Source: Streptomyces sp. NRRL F-2580
Lineage (GTDB): Bacteria; Actinomycetota; Actinomycetes; Streptomycetales; Streptomycetaceae
NCBI RefSeq assembly: GCF_000720115.1
Contig: NZ_JOIR01000015.1
Span: forward strand, 1-64,000
Length of the DNA: 64,000 nucleotides
Direction: 5' to 3'
The position numbers and the translations under genes were made by a program. Of this stretch, positions 51,651 through 60,646 are shown piece by piece. How positions within the stretch are numbered: position 1 is the stretch's first letter; each line of letters starts with the position of its first letter. The notes beneath the pieces are model-generated. The model saw nothing but the letters and a program-made list of their open reading frames with translations, searched no databases and was not told where the DNA came from.

Positions 51651-53240
51651 ATGACCGGCACCACCGCGCAACCGACGTCCCGTGCCCGCTCCTGGTGGGG
51701 CTGGGGGTGGGCCGACGCCCATCCCGACGACGCCGAATGCGCCGCGATGGGCGCCCTCCTGCCCGGTACGCTCGCCCGCCCGCTGCCCGTACCCCGGGTG
51801 CGGGACCTGGGCATCGGGAGCTCCGCCGTTCAGCCTCCGCGGAGCCTCGCCCGACTGGTCACCGCCGATCCCGCGGACCGCGCCGCCCACGCCATGGGCA
51901 AGGCGTACCGCGACGTGATGCGCGCCCTGCGCGGGCGGCCCGGCCGCATCCCCGACCTCGTCGCCCGCCCCCTGGCCGACCAGGACGTGGCCGAGCTGCT
52001 GGACTGGGCCGGCGAGCGGCGGGTCGCCGTCGTCCCGTACGGCGGGGGCTCCTCGGTCACCGGGGGCGTGGAGTACCGCGGCGACGAGCACCGGGCGGTG
52101 CTGTCCCTCGATCTGACCGCCATGGGCCGCGTCCTGGAGGTCGACGCCGAGGGCCGGTCCGCCCGCATCCAGGCGGGCACCCTCGGGCCGAGCCTGGAGG
52201 ACCAGCTGCGGCCGCACGGCCTCACCCTGCGGCACTTCCCGCAGAGCTTCGAGTTCTCCACCCTCGGGGGCTGGCTCGCCACCCGGGCCGGCGGCCACTA
52301 CGCCACGGGCCGTACGCACATCGACGACTTCGTGCAGTCGATGCGCGTGGTCAGCCCGGCAGGCACCGGCGAATCCTGGCGGCTGCCCGCCTCCGGGGCC
52401 GGCCCCTCCCCCGACCGCCTGTTCCTGGGCTCCGAGGGGGCCCTCGGCATCATCACCGAGGCATGGGTCCGGGTGCAGGAACGCCCCCGCCACAAGGCCT
52501 CCGCCGCGGTCTCCTTCGCCGACTTCCACGACGCGCTCCGGGCGGTGCGCGCCCTCGCGCAGTGCGACCTCTCCCCCGCCAACTGCCGTCTGCTGGACGC
52601 CGGTGAGGCCGCGCTGTCGGGCGCGGCCCAGGACGGCTGCGCGGTGCTGGTGCTCGGTTTCGAGTCCGCGGACGAACCGGTGACCGGCCGACTAGAACGG
52701 GCCGTCGCCCTGGCCCGCTCGCACGGAGGCCGCGCCGAGGCGGCGAAAGGGTCCGGTGACGCGGCCGTGGGCGCCTGGCGTTCGGCCTTCCTGCGGATGC
52801 CCTACCTGCGCGACGGCCTGGCCAGGATGGGCGCCGTCGCGGAGACCTTCGAGACGGCCACCACCTGGGACCGGATCCCCGGCCTGATCGACGCGGTGCG
52901 CACCGAGGTCGGCGCGGCGGCGCTCAAGGCCACCGGACACCCCGCGACGGTCAACTGCCGTCTGACGCACGTGTATCCGGACGGCGCGGCCCCGTACTTC
53001 ACCGTCCTCGCCGCCGGCCGGCCCGGCGACGAGGTCGCCCTGTGGGACGACCTCAAAGCCGTCGCGGGCGAGGTCCTGCACCGCCACCGGGCCACCATCA
53101 CCCACCACCACGCCGTGGGCCGGGACCACCGCCCGGACTACGACCGCCAGCGGCCCGAGCCCTTCGCCCTCGCGCTGCGGGCCGCGAAGGGGGCGCTCGA
53201 CCCGCACGGCATCCTCAACCCCGGCGTCCTCGTGGACTGA
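51651..53240 (+). CDS. FAD-binding oxidase, alkyldihydroxyacetonephosphate synthase-like
   Basis: The 529-residue protein matches the vanillyl-alcohol-oxidase fold: PCMH-type FAD domain with VAVVPYGGGSSVTGG (residues about 124-138), GTLGPSLEDQLRPHGLTL, and FEFSTLGGWLATRAGGHYATG, which is the hallmark of alkyl-DHAP synthases. The C-terminal cap holds THHHAVGRDH, the catalytic His block, and ends DPHGILNPGVLV. Alkyl-DHAP synthases exchange an acyl for an alkyl chain in ether-lipid synthesis; many bacterial homologues have unknown substrates. It is controlled by the divergent TetR gene. Confidence 0.88.
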   Translation: MTGTTAQPTSRARSWWGWGWADAHPDDAECAAMGALLPGTLARPLPVPRVRDLGIGSSAVQPPRSLARLVTADPADRAAHAMGKAYRDVMRALRGRPGRIPDLVARPLADQDVAELLDWAGERRVAVVPYGGGSSVTGGVEYRGDEHRAVLSLDLTAMGRVLEVDAEGRSARIQAGTLGPSLEDQLRPHGLTLRHFPQSFEFSTLGGWLATRAGGHYATGRTHIDDFVQSMRVVSPAGTGESWRLPASGAGPSPDRLFLGSEGALGIITEAWVRVQERPRHKASAAVSFADFHDALRAVRALAQCDLSPANCRLLDAGEAALSGAAQDGCAVLVLGFESADEPVTGRLERAVALARSHGGRAEAAKGSGDAAVGAWRSAFLRMPYLRDGLARMGAVAETFETATTWDRIPGLIDAVRTEVGAAALKATGHPATVNCRLTHVYPDGAAPYFTVLAAGRPGDEVALWDDLKAVAGEVLHRHRATITHHHAVGRDHRPDYDRQRPEPFALALRAAKGALDPHGILNPGVLVD

Positions 53241-53311
53241 CCGGACCCGTGGGCGGCGGTGGGGCCGGGTCCGCCGGGGGGCGGATCCGGCCCTCGGGCC
53301 GGCGTGCGCGG

Positions 53312-54205
53312 TCAGACGCGGTCGGCGGCGATCAGCATGTACTGGAAGGAACCGTCCTTGTAGGACTCGATGAACGCCTCCTCGATGCCGGTGACCAGCG
53401 AGGACGTGGCCCGCAGCTCCCAGTAGGGAAGCGTCTCGGGCGTCAGGTCGATGACGGCCTGCGGTACGAGACGGTTGTCGGCCATCGCGCGCAGGTACTC
53501 GCGGCGGGAGTGGATGTTGCACTCGAAGTGCGCGTTGATCTGCGAGACCCACTTCGAGGGCTGGCCGTACCGCGGGTTCCAGCAGCCGGTGATGGTCACG
53601 TAGCGGCCGCCGACCGCGAGGACGCGGGAGTGCTCGGCGAAGAGGTCGTGCAGGTCGACGTACATGCTCGACTCGTTGTTCCACGAGGCGGCGGCCCGCC
53701 CGGTCTCGAAGGGCGTGCTGAGCATGTTGCAGACGCGGGCGCGGACGTGGTCCTCGATGCCGAGTTCACGGGCGCGCCGGTTGGCGAAGTCGGCCTGCTT
53801 GGCCGACAGGGTGACGCCCTCGACCTTGCATCCGAAGCGCTGGTGGGCCATGACCATGGAGCCGCCGCGGCCGCAGCCGGCGTCGACGAGGGTGTCCTCG
53901 CGCCGGATGGGTCCGAGGTGGTTCAGGAGGACCTCGGCCTGCGCGGACTCCAGCCGGTGGAGCTCGGCGACCAGCTTCTTCTCGTACTCGCTGTCGCCGG
54001 CGTCGCCGAGGGCGGCGTGGTCGACGTCCCCGATTCCGTAGTGGTGGTGGTAAAGGCCGTCGACGTCGCCGAGCCGCAGGTTCACGGGCCTGGCCTCGTT
54101 GTTCCAGTAACGGGCGATGTCGCCCTGGTAGGGCGTCGCCGGGGAGGGAATGATCACGGAGGGGTCCGCGGATGTGGCGGTGGTGGTGAGATCGGTGCTA
54201 GTCAC
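53312..54205 (-). CDS. gppmt: Geranyl diphosphate 2-C-methyltransferase
   Basis: The 297-residue SAM-dependent methyltransferase has motif I VDAGCGRGGSMVMAHQRFG (residues about 97-115) and the conserved NNESSMYVDLHDLFAEHSRVL, with the typical YWNNEARPVNLRLGDVDGLYHHHYGIG N-terminus (shortened here: YWNNEARPVNLRLG). It methylates C2 of geranyl diphosphate with SAM, the first step in 2-methylisoborneol synthesis. GTG 54205 is 14 bp after the synthase stop. Order and identity match the S. coelicolor 2-MIB locus. Confidence 0.95.
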   Translation of the reverse strand: MTSTDLTTTATSADPSVIIPSPATPYQGDIARYWNNEARPVNLRLGDVDGLYHHHYGIGDVDHAALGDAGDSEYEKKLVAELHRLESAQAEVLLNHLGPIRREDTLVDAGCGRGGSMVMAHQRFGCKVEGVTLSAKQADFANRRARELGIEDHVRARVCNMLSTPFETGRAAASWNNESSMYVDLHDLFAEHSRVLAVGGRYVTITGCWNPRYGQPSKWVSQINAHFECNIHSRREYLRAMADNRLVPQAVIDLTPETLPYWELRATSSLVTGIEEAFIESYKDGSFQYMLIAADRV

Positions 54206-54219
54206 GGATAAGTCCGTCC

Positions 54220-55557
54220 TTACCAGAAGTCGGGCAGGCTGTAGCGATAGGTGTTGGTCTGGTGCCAGTAGTGGTTGCCGTCGACCCATACGGCCACGCC
54301 CCGCAGGAAGCGCGACACGCTCGGTACGGGACAGGCGGCCGCCAGGGCGGCGGCCTCGGCTTCGAACTCGTGCATGAGGTCGTTGTGGACCTCGACCGCC
54401 TTCAGGTAGGCCTCCTGCTCGGACATGTCCTCGCGTTCGGCGATCACCACGGGCAGGTTCAGGTGCCGGCCGGGGCCGGCGAGTTCCTTGGTGTAGGAGT
54501 ACAGGTCGTTGACGATCGTGGTGGCGTTGCCCGCGAGCGCGATGACCCGCTGCATGGCGGTCTGAGCGTGGAGGTCCGCGGGCAGTTCGTAGCCGCCGAC
54601 GGAGTCGGTGATGGTGGGGCAGGGGCGGAAGTTGTTGAACTGGCGCATCGCCAGGTACTCCCACACCTCGGGTACGTGGTCCGTCTGGGCCCACGCCGCC
54701 TCGGCGAGGTACCCCATGTGGAGACGGGCCATGTCGTGCCGGAACCGGTCGGCCTGGGAGGGGGTGGCCATCCGGAGGAAGTACTCCATGGCGGAGCGGT
54801 AGGCGCGGCGCGGCGCGTCCGAGTGGAGCGACTGCGCCCACTCCGGCTGGTACTCCTTCGTCGTGTGAAGGGGGTCGAGAGCGGTGTGCGCCAGCAGGAG
54901 GCGTCCGCCGAGGCCGATGGGCGAGCCGCCGTGGTCCTCGCAGTAGCAGTCGTCGACCGCGTTCTCGGCGACCATCAGCCGGGTGGCGAGCATCAGGTGC
55001 TCGATGCTGGGGGCGTCCGGATGGCAGGCGACCATGTAGCGCCCGACGGAGAATCCGTCGAACTCGCCCTCCCAGTCGTCGGGGTACAGGTCGACCTCGT
55101 CCACCGCCCAGTCCTTGATCCTGCGGCTGACCTCCTCCACCTGCGCGGGATCGGGCTCCGGGATCGGGTGGTGGTAGAGGCCGGGGATCGGATGGCCCGG
55201 CACCGGCTCCACGGGCGCCTCGGGCACCGCGGACGCGAGCGGCTCCTCGGGCCGGGCGGCCAGGTGCAGGCTCGCCGTGCCCAGCCCGCTGGGTCCGCGC
55301 AGGATCCGTTCCAGGGCCGGGCTCGCCTGCCGCGCGGCGGCGGCTCCGCCGTCGGATGCGGGTCCTGCCGCGGGCACGTGTACGGGCACATGGGCGGGCG
55401 CTCGTACGGGGACTTCCGCGGGCACGGTGGGCACCGCGGGCACGGCGCCGGCTGCCTCGGCCCCGGAGGCCATGGCGTTGGCGAAGAGGGGGGCCCCGAA
55501 ACGGGCCGCGGCGGCAGGCAGGCTCGACTGCAGAGGGGAAGGCCCGGGCTCGGGCAT
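54220..55557 (-). CDS. 2-Methylisoborneol synthase (terpene cyclase)
   Basis: The 445-residue protein has a disordered N-terminal 115 residues rich in Pro/Ala/Val, and a class I terpene cyclase domain. Metal motifs are D202-D203-C-Y-C-E-D208 and the NSE triad N350-D-L-Y-S354-Y-T-K-E358. The enzyme cyclises 2-methyl-GPP to 2-MIB, an earthy odorant. ATG 55557 follows AAGGAG. The Pro-rich N-terminus fits the cargo-loading segment described for 2-MIB synthases packed in family 2B encapsulins, and the shell gene lies immediately upstream. Confidence 0.95.
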   Translation of the reverse strand: MPEPGPSPLQSSLPAAAARFGAPLFANAMASGAEAAGAVPAVPTVPAEVPVRAPAHVPVHVPAAGPASDGGAAAARQASPALERILRGPSGLGTASLHLAARPEEPLASAVPEAPVEPVPGHPIPGLYHHPIPEPDPAQVEEVSRRIKDWAVDEVDLYPDDWEGEFDGFSVGRYMVACHPDAPSIEHLMLATRLMVAENAVDDCYCEDHGGSPIGLGGRLLLAHTALDPLHTTKEYQPEWAQSLHSDAPRRAYRSAMEYFLRMATPSQADRFRHDMARLHMGYLAEAAWAQTDHVPEVWEYLAMRQFNNFRPCPTITDSVGGYELPADLHAQTAMQRVIALAGNATTIVNDLYSYTKELAGPGRHLNLPVVIAEREDMSEQEAYLKAVEVHNDLMHEFEAEAAALAAACPVPSVSRFLRGVAVWVDGNHYWHQTNTYRYSLPDFW

Positions 55558-55670
55558 CCGTGGCTCCTTGATGGGTGGGCGGGCTGTCCCGGACCGGGCA
55601 CGCTCGGCCGGCCCGGGGCGATCCGGGCCGGCCCAGGGGGGCGTCGTGGGAGTCGGGGGTGGTGGTCGCG

Positions 55671-57083
55671 CTAGTCGCGCCTGCGGCCGATCTGCACGTT
55701 CTCCAGCACGCCGAGCGCGTCGGGCACCAGGATCGCGGCGGAGTAGTAGGCGGTGACCAGGTAGGAGATGATCGACTTCTCGTCGATGCCCATGAAGCGC
55801 ACCGACAGGCCGGGTTCGTACTCCTCCGGCAGGCCGGTCTGGCGCAGGCCGATGACGCCCTGGTTGTCCTCGCCGGTTCGCATGACCAGCACCGAGCTGG
55901 TGTTCTCCTTGCTGATCGGGATCTTGTTGCAGGGCAGGATCGGGACCCCGCGCCAGGCCGGGACCTGCTGGCCGCCCACGTCGACGTGGTCCGGGTAGAG
56001 CCCGCGGGAGTTGAACTCGCGCCCGATGGCCGCGATCGTCCGGGGGTGGGCGAGGAAGAACTTCGAGCCGCGGCGACGGCAGAGCAGCTCGTCGAGGTCG
56101 TCCGGGGTGGGCGGGCCGGAGTGGGTCTGGATCCGCTGCTTGAAGGCGGCGTTGTGGAGCAGGCCGAACTCCCGGTTGTTGATCAGCTCGTGCTCCTGGC
56201 GCTCGCGCAGCGCCTCGATGGTGAGCCTGAGCTGCTCCTCCGTCTGGTTGTGCGGCCCGTTGTAGAGGTCGGCGACCCTGGTGTGGATCCGCAGTACGGT
56301 CTGCGCGATGGAGAGCTCGTACTCGCGGGGCTTGAGCTCGTAGTCGACGAAGGCACCGGGCAGTTCGGCCTCGCCCGTGTGGCCTGCCGACATCGCGATC
56401 TCGGCCTCGCCGTGCTTGTTCTGCCGCTGGTGCGGGAGCGAGCTGAACCGCTGGACGTGGGCCTGGAGGCCCGGCGCCCCGGACAGCACGGCGGCGAACT
56501 CGGCGCGGGACAGGGTGAGCAGGGTGCCGGGAGTATCGGCGGTGGCGGTGTAGTCCCACGTGGCGTCGGTGTCCAGCAGGGCGTTCTCACCGAACTGCTC
56601 GCCGTCGGCGAGTACGGCGACGGCGACCGCGTCGCCGTACTTGCCGACGGAGGTCTGGCGGATCCGGCCGTGGGCGATCAGGTGGATCTGGTCGGCGGGG
56701 GTGCCGCGCTCGACGAGCACCTCGCCGGTCCGGAAGTCGCGCTGGACGCACCGGCCGGCGATCGCGGCCAGCACCTCCTCGTCCTCGAAGCCGCGCAGCA
56801 GGGCCAGTTCGCCGAGCTCGCGGGGGATCACCCGGACGTCGCCGCCGTCCTGGATGAACTCGATGCGTCCGTCGCCGACGGTGTAGCTGAGCCGGCGGTT
56901 CACCCGGTAGGTGCCGCCCTTGGTCTCCACCCAGGGGAGCATCCGCAGCAGCCACCGGGAGGTGATCTCCTGCATCTGCGGGGCGGACTTGGTCGTGCTG
57001 GCAAGGTTTCGGGCGGCGGCCGTACTCAGGCTGGACTGCTGGGTCGGTTCCAGCTGCGCTTCCGGGCTCGTGTCAACGGTCAT
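55671..57083 (-). CDS. Family 2B encapsulin shell protein with cyclic-nucleotide-binding domain
   Basis: The 470-residue protein has a CRP-like cNMP-binding domain inserted at about residues 90-215 ([48 protein letters not shown]). The rest resembles the HK97-type encapsulin shell: SSTAAARNL at the N-terminus, [38 protein letters not shown] (key part NQTEEQLRL), [19 protein letters not shown] and [12 protein letters not shown]. There is no DNA-binding domain, so it is not a CRP regulator. It likely forms a protein shell around the downstream 2-MIB synthase, possibly gated by a cyclic nucleotide. Confidence 0.92.
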   Translation of the reverse strand: MTVDTSPEAQLEPTQQSSLSTAAARNLASTTKSAPQMQEITSRWLLRMLPWVETKGGTYRVNRRLSYTVGDGRIEFIQDGGDVRVIPRELGELALLRGFEDEEVLAAIAGRCVQRDFRTGEVLVERGTPADQIHLIAHGRIRQTSVGKYGDAVAVAVLADGEQFGENALLDTDATWDYTATADTPGTLLTLSRAEFAAVLSGAPGLQAHVQRFSSLPHQRQNKHGEAEIAMSAGHTGEAELPGAFVDYELKPREYELSIAQTVLRIHTRVADLYNGPHNQTEEQLRLTIEALRERQEHELINNREFGLLHNAAFKQRIQTHSGPPTPDDLDELLCRRRGSKFFLAHPRTIAAIGREFNSRGLYPDHVDVGGQQVPAWRGVPILPCNKIPISKENTSSVLVMRTGEDNQGVIGLRQTGLPEEYEPGLSVRFMGIDEKSIISYLVTAYYSAAILVPDALGVLENVQIGRRRD

Positions 57084-57578
57084 CGGTCCAGCTCTCCTTC
57101 GTAAGGGCGGCGATCGGCATACGTGCACGTCACCGGTGAAAGAGGAAAAAGAGGGGGAAATATTCGAGAATCCGTCCAGATCCCGGGGAACACTAACGGC
57201 GGGTACGACCGGCGGCCCCTGACACGCCGTCCTCATTACCTCGATGCAGTGGTCTTGACCCACACCACGTTTGCCCGGCCGACCGACAAGATCCAGCCGG
57301 GTCCAGCCCGCCGTCTGCGGGGTCGGGGCCGGGGCTCCAGGAGGCTGGTCGCGGAAACCCCGGCGGCACGGCCGGGCCACCGGGCGTTCGTGGACGTCCG
57401 CCCCGAGAAGAGCGAGCCCGATGCACGGGCGCAGGCCGTCGCCGGGTCCGCCGACGCCGCGGACGCGGCCGAGCTGATCGGCGTGCTCACCGCGTGGGGC
57501 GTCCCGCCCTCTCGCTTCGGCTGTCCCTGGGACAGCGACGACCCCAGGTAACCGAGGGGCCGCAGGCATGTCTGCCGC
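57084..57578. other. 495-bp gap: 2-MIB operon promoter region plus possible remnant
   Basis: The first 100 bp form the leader of the encapsulin gene. On the plus strand a coding-like end, [26 protein letters not shown] (shown as [20 protein letters not shown]), runs to TAA at 57549 without a convincing start. I do not recognise it and treat it as a remnant or chance. Confidence 0.4.
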
Positions 57579-59159
57579 TCACGCGGCAGGGAGCTTTCCG
57601 GCCTCGCGGCCGTCGACGTACGTCGCCGCCACCTCGATGTCGCCGATGCGCGAGACGTCCACGCTGCGCGGGTCGTCGCCGAGTACGACCAGGTCGGCGC
57701 GTTTGCCCGGGGTGAGGCTGCCGGCCCGGTCCTCCCAGTGGCAGGCGTAGGCGCCGGCGACGGTGTACGCGTGCAGGGCCTCGTCCACGGTGATGCCCTC
57801 GTCCGGGCCGATCAGCCGGCCGGACGCGGACGCGCGCTCGACCATGAACTGGACGGCCCGCAGCGGGGAGCCGTCCGTCACCGGGCGGTCGGAGCTGCCG
57901 ACCAGGGTGATGCCGTGGTCGAGGAATCCCCTGCCCCGGTAGAGCCAGGGCGCCCGCTCCGCGCCCGTGATCGCCGCGTAGTCGTCGCCGAAGCAGCGCA
58001 GGAAACTCGGTTGGACGACCGCGCTCACGCCCAGTCGGGCGATGCGCGGGAGCTGGTCGGGGCGGATCAGGCCGGCGTGCTCGATGCGGTGCCGGGCGCC
58101 GGGGCGGGGGCGCAGGCGCTGGGCGCGTTCCAGGGCGTCGAGGGCCACGTCGGCCGCGCGGTCGCCGATGGCGTGCACGGCGAGCTGCCAGCCGCCGAGG
58201 TGGCCGTCCACGATCGACTGGGCGAGCACCTCGGGGTCGTCCTGCAACTGGCCGGCGTGGTCCAGGCCTTCGTAGGGGGCGCTGAGGGCGGCGGTACGGG
58301 CCATCATGCCGCCGTCGGTGAAGATCTTGAGGGCGCCCACGGAGAGCCAGTCGTCGCCGAAGCCCGTGCGCAGGCCGAGGTCGAGGGCCTTGGGGATGCC
58401 GTCGGCCTCGTGCGCACCGGACGGCCGCAGCCGGTCGGCGGAGACCATCAGTTGGACCCGCAGCGGCAGCAGGCCCTTCTCGCGGGCGAGTTGGTAGGCG
58501 CCGAGCTCGACCGGGGTGTGGCCGAAGAGGGCGCCGCCGATGCCCGCCTCGGCGCAGGCGGTGATGCCCTCGGCCAGGCAGGTGCGGGCGGCGCGTCCGA
58601 TGGACTCGGCGACCTCCTCCTGGGAGTACGGCAGCCTCAGGGCGCGGGCGGCGCCCATCGCGCCCTCGGCGAGGAAGCCGTTCTCGTGCGGGACGTCGGC
58701 GGCGAGCAGGTCCAGGACGGCGGTGTTGACGACGCAGCCGTGTCCGGAGTCGTGCAGCACGTACAGCTTGTGGCCCTGGCTGACGGTGTCCAGTTCGGCG
58801 GCCGTCAGGTGGCGCCCCAGCGCCCGCTGGTCGTAGCCGACGATGCTCACCCAGGCGCCGGGCGAGTTCTTCCGGGCGACGGCTTCCGCCACGACCGCGA
58901 GGGCGTCGTCGATCCGCGTGCAGCCCGCGATGCTGGTGGTGTTCTGGGTGAAGCCGGTCCAGGGCAGGTGCACGTGGGCGTCGATGAACCCGGGGAGCAC
59001 CGTGGCGCCCTGGAGGTCGATCACCTCGCGCGCGGGCAGGGCGGCGACGGCCTCGTCCAGGCCGACGATCCGGCCCTGCCAGATGCCCAGTTGACGGGCG
59101 ACCGGATGGTCCGGGTCCATGGTGAGGAAGCGGGCGTTGACGAGCTTGGTGCACAGCAT
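57579..59159 (-). CDS. Amidohydrolase, YtcJ-type
   Basis: The 526-residue protein has the YtcJ/amidohydrolase_3 signature: PGFIDAHVHLPWTG (metal His pair, near residue 56), IFTDGGMMARTAALSAPYEG, LAVHAIGDRAADVALDALE, RIEHAGLI, SSDRPV and the closing LTPGKRADLVVLGDDP. It hydrolyses an amide or related bond with one or two metals in a TIM barrel. No substrate is evident. It is a single gene between the 2-MIB and siderophore loci. Confidence 0.9.
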   Translation of the reverse strand: MLCTKLVNARFLTMDPDHPVARQLGIWQGRIVGLDEAVAALPAREVIDLQGATVLPGFIDAHVHLPWTGFTQNTTSIAGCTRIDDALAVVAEAVARKNSPGAWVSIVGYDQRALGRHLTAAELDTVSQGHKLYVLHDSGHGCVVNTAVLDLLAADVPHENGFLAEGAMGAARALRLPYSQEEVAESIGRAARTCLAEGITACAEAGIGGALFGHTPVELGAYQLAREKGLLPLRVQLMVSADRLRPSGAHEADGIPKALDLGLRTGFGDDWLSVGALKIFTDGGMMARTAALSAPYEGLDHAGQLQDDPEVLAQSIVDGHLGGWQLAVHAIGDRAADVALDALERAQRLRPRPGARHRIEHAGLIRPDQLPRIARLGVSAVVQPSFLRCFGDDYAAITGAERAPWLYRGRGFLDHGITLVGSSDRPVTDGSPLRAVQFMVERASASGRLIGPDEGITVDEALHAYTVAGAYACHWEDRAGSLTPGKRADLVVLGDDPRSVDVSRIGDIEVAATYVDGREAGKLPAA

Positions 59160-59198
59160 GGGCGGTGTCGTCCCCCTGTGGGTGCCGGCCGGAGCGGG

Positions 59199-59411
59199 TC
59201 AGACCTCGATCGACCGTACGAGGGAACGGGGGCGCAGGTCGGTCCAGTTGGCCTCGATGAACTCCAGGCACGCCCCTCGGGTGTTCTCCTCGAAGACGGT
59301 CGTCCACCCGCCCGGCACCTCGGCGAAGGAGGGCCAGAGCGAGTGCTGGCCCTCGCCGTTCACCAGTACGAGGAAGCGGCCTTCGGCGTCGTCGAAGGGG
59401 TTGGTGCTCAC
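59199..59411 (-). CDS. cchK: MbtH-like protein of the coelichelin-type cluster
   Basis: The 70-residue protein has all MbtH-family marks: [29 protein letters not shown] and ANWTDLRP. MbtH proteins bind NRPS adenylation domains and are needed for their folding or activity. Its start is 27 bp from an iron box it shares with the divergent esterase gene. The gene order mbtH, esterase, exporter, NRPS equals the coelichelin cluster (cchK-J-I-H). Confidence 0.94.
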   Translation of the reverse strand: MSTNPFDDAEGRFLVLVNGEGQHSLWPSFAEVPGGWTTVFEENTRGACLEFIEANWTDLRPRSLVRSIEV

Positions 59412-59437
59412 GTCGGTACCTCCTGGGAACGTCGCAA

Positions 59438-59456
59438 TTAGGTTAGGCTCGCCTAA
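59438..59456. promoter_or_regulatory. Iron box (DmdR1/IdeR operator)
   Basis: TTAGGTTAGGCTCGCCTAA is a near-perfect 19-bp iron box, a palindrome with one mismatch in the half-sites. It lies between the divergent cchK and cchJ starts, so iron-loaded DmdR1 would repress both. Confidence 0.92.
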
Positions 59457-59503
59457 TTCCGAAGAGCTTAGTCTTTCCCCTTGCCGCTCACAAGGAGATC
59501 AGC

Positions 59504-60622
59504 ATGTGCCTGACCGATCCCGTCTCCGGCCGCGGGGCCGGCACGGACCACTCCTTCGCCGCGTACGGACTGTCCGGCGAACCCGGCACCGAGGCGTTCT
59601 GGGCGGCAGCGGGGACACCCGCCTCCGTCCGTACGGACGACGGGAGTTGGGTGACCTTGTTCCTGTGGCGCGGCTCTCCGGCGACCATCGGGTTCGAGAG
59701 CTGGTCGGAGCCGGTGCCCCTGCGCCGGTGGGGCGGTACGGACTGCTGGTACGCCGAGGTCCCCATGCCCCCGCGGCTGCGCGTGAGCTACCAGTTCCTC
59801 GTCGACGGCACGGCGCACGCCGACCCCTTCAACCCGGCCGGCGCGGGCGGCGACCGGTCCGTCGCCGCGACCCCCGACGCTCCCGCCCAGCCGCACTGGC
59901 CCCTCATCGGCCCCTCGGACGTCCTGCCCCTCCCGCGCACCCGGCTCCGCTGGACCGGCGAACGGCTCGGCGGACGGCGCACCGTACGGGTCCACCCCGC
60001 GGGCGGTGGCGGACCGTTGGTCCTGCTGCTCGACGGGGACGACTGGCTGTACCTCCATCCGGCCGTGACCGCCTTCGACTCTGCCGTCACCGCCGGCGAG
60101 ATGCCCCCCGTGACCCTGGTGTTCCTGCCGGTCCGGGACCGGGAGGCCGAGTTCGGGTGCCGGCGCGGGCTGTGGGAGGCGGTGCGGGACGAACTGCTGC
60201 CCCTGGTGGCGGAGACCGGTCTGCCCGCGGACCGGGACCGTCTGGTGGTCGCCGGGCAGAGCCTCGGCGGACTGAGCGCGCTGTACGCGGCGCTGGAGTT
60301 CCCGGACCTGGTGTCCCGGGTCGCCTGCCAGTCGGCTTCGTTCTGGTGGACGCCCGGCGCCCCGGACCCGGCGGACCCCTTGGGCGGCCCTGTCGGGGGC
60401 GCCCTCGCCGCGCGCCTGCGGGAGGGCCCCGATCTGTCCGGGCTGCGGATCGCCTTCGACGTGGGGGAACACGAAACCCGGATGCTGCCCCACTGCGAAG
60501 AGGTCGAGGCCCTGACCGAACGGGCCGGTGCGACCGTACGGGTGTCCCGCTCGGCGTCCGGCCACGACCGGGCGGGCTGGCGGCACGCCCTGCTCAGGGA
60601 CGTCGCCTGGGCCCTCGGCTAG
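59504..60622 (+). CDS. cchJ: Enterochelin esterase-like siderophore esterase
   Basis: The 372-residue protein has an N-terminal beta domain (WVTLFLWRG, VSYQFLVDG) and an esterase-D-type alpha/beta hydrolase with Ser253 in GQSLGG, an acidic DVGEHE, and His in ASGHDRAGW. In siderophore systems such enzymes release iron by cutting the loaded siderophore or trim the product. Coelichelin is made by an NRPS without a terminal thioesterase, and this esterase (CchJ in the S. coelicolor order) has been proposed to help release or process the chain. ATG 59504 lies 48 bp after the iron box. Confidence 0.93.
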   Translation: MCLTDPVSGRGAGTDHSFAAYGLSGEPGTEAFWAAAGTPASVRTDDGSWVTLFLWRGSPATIGFESWSEPVPLRRWGGTDCWYAEVPMPPRLRVSYQFLVDGTAHADPFNPAGAGGDRSVAATPDAPAQPHWPLIGPSDVLPLPRTRLRWTGERLGGRRTVRVHPAGGGGPLVLLLDGDDWLYLHPAVTAFDSAVTAGEMPPVTLVFLPVRDREAEFGCRRGLWEAVRDELLPLVAETGLPADRDRLVVAGQSLGGLSALYAALEFPDLVSRVACQSASFWWTPGAPDPADPLGGPVGGALAARLREGPDLSGLRIAFDVGEHETRMLPHCEEVEALTERAGATVRVSRSASGHDRAGWRHALLRDVAWALG

Positions 60623-60646
60623 GCCGTCCCGCTCGGACCCCGCCGC

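Noticed and set aside
55671..57083. Annotation as a Crp/Fnr transcription factor
   Set aside because: The protein has a cNMP-binding domain but no helix-turn-helix; its remaining sequence fits the family 2B encapsulin shell.
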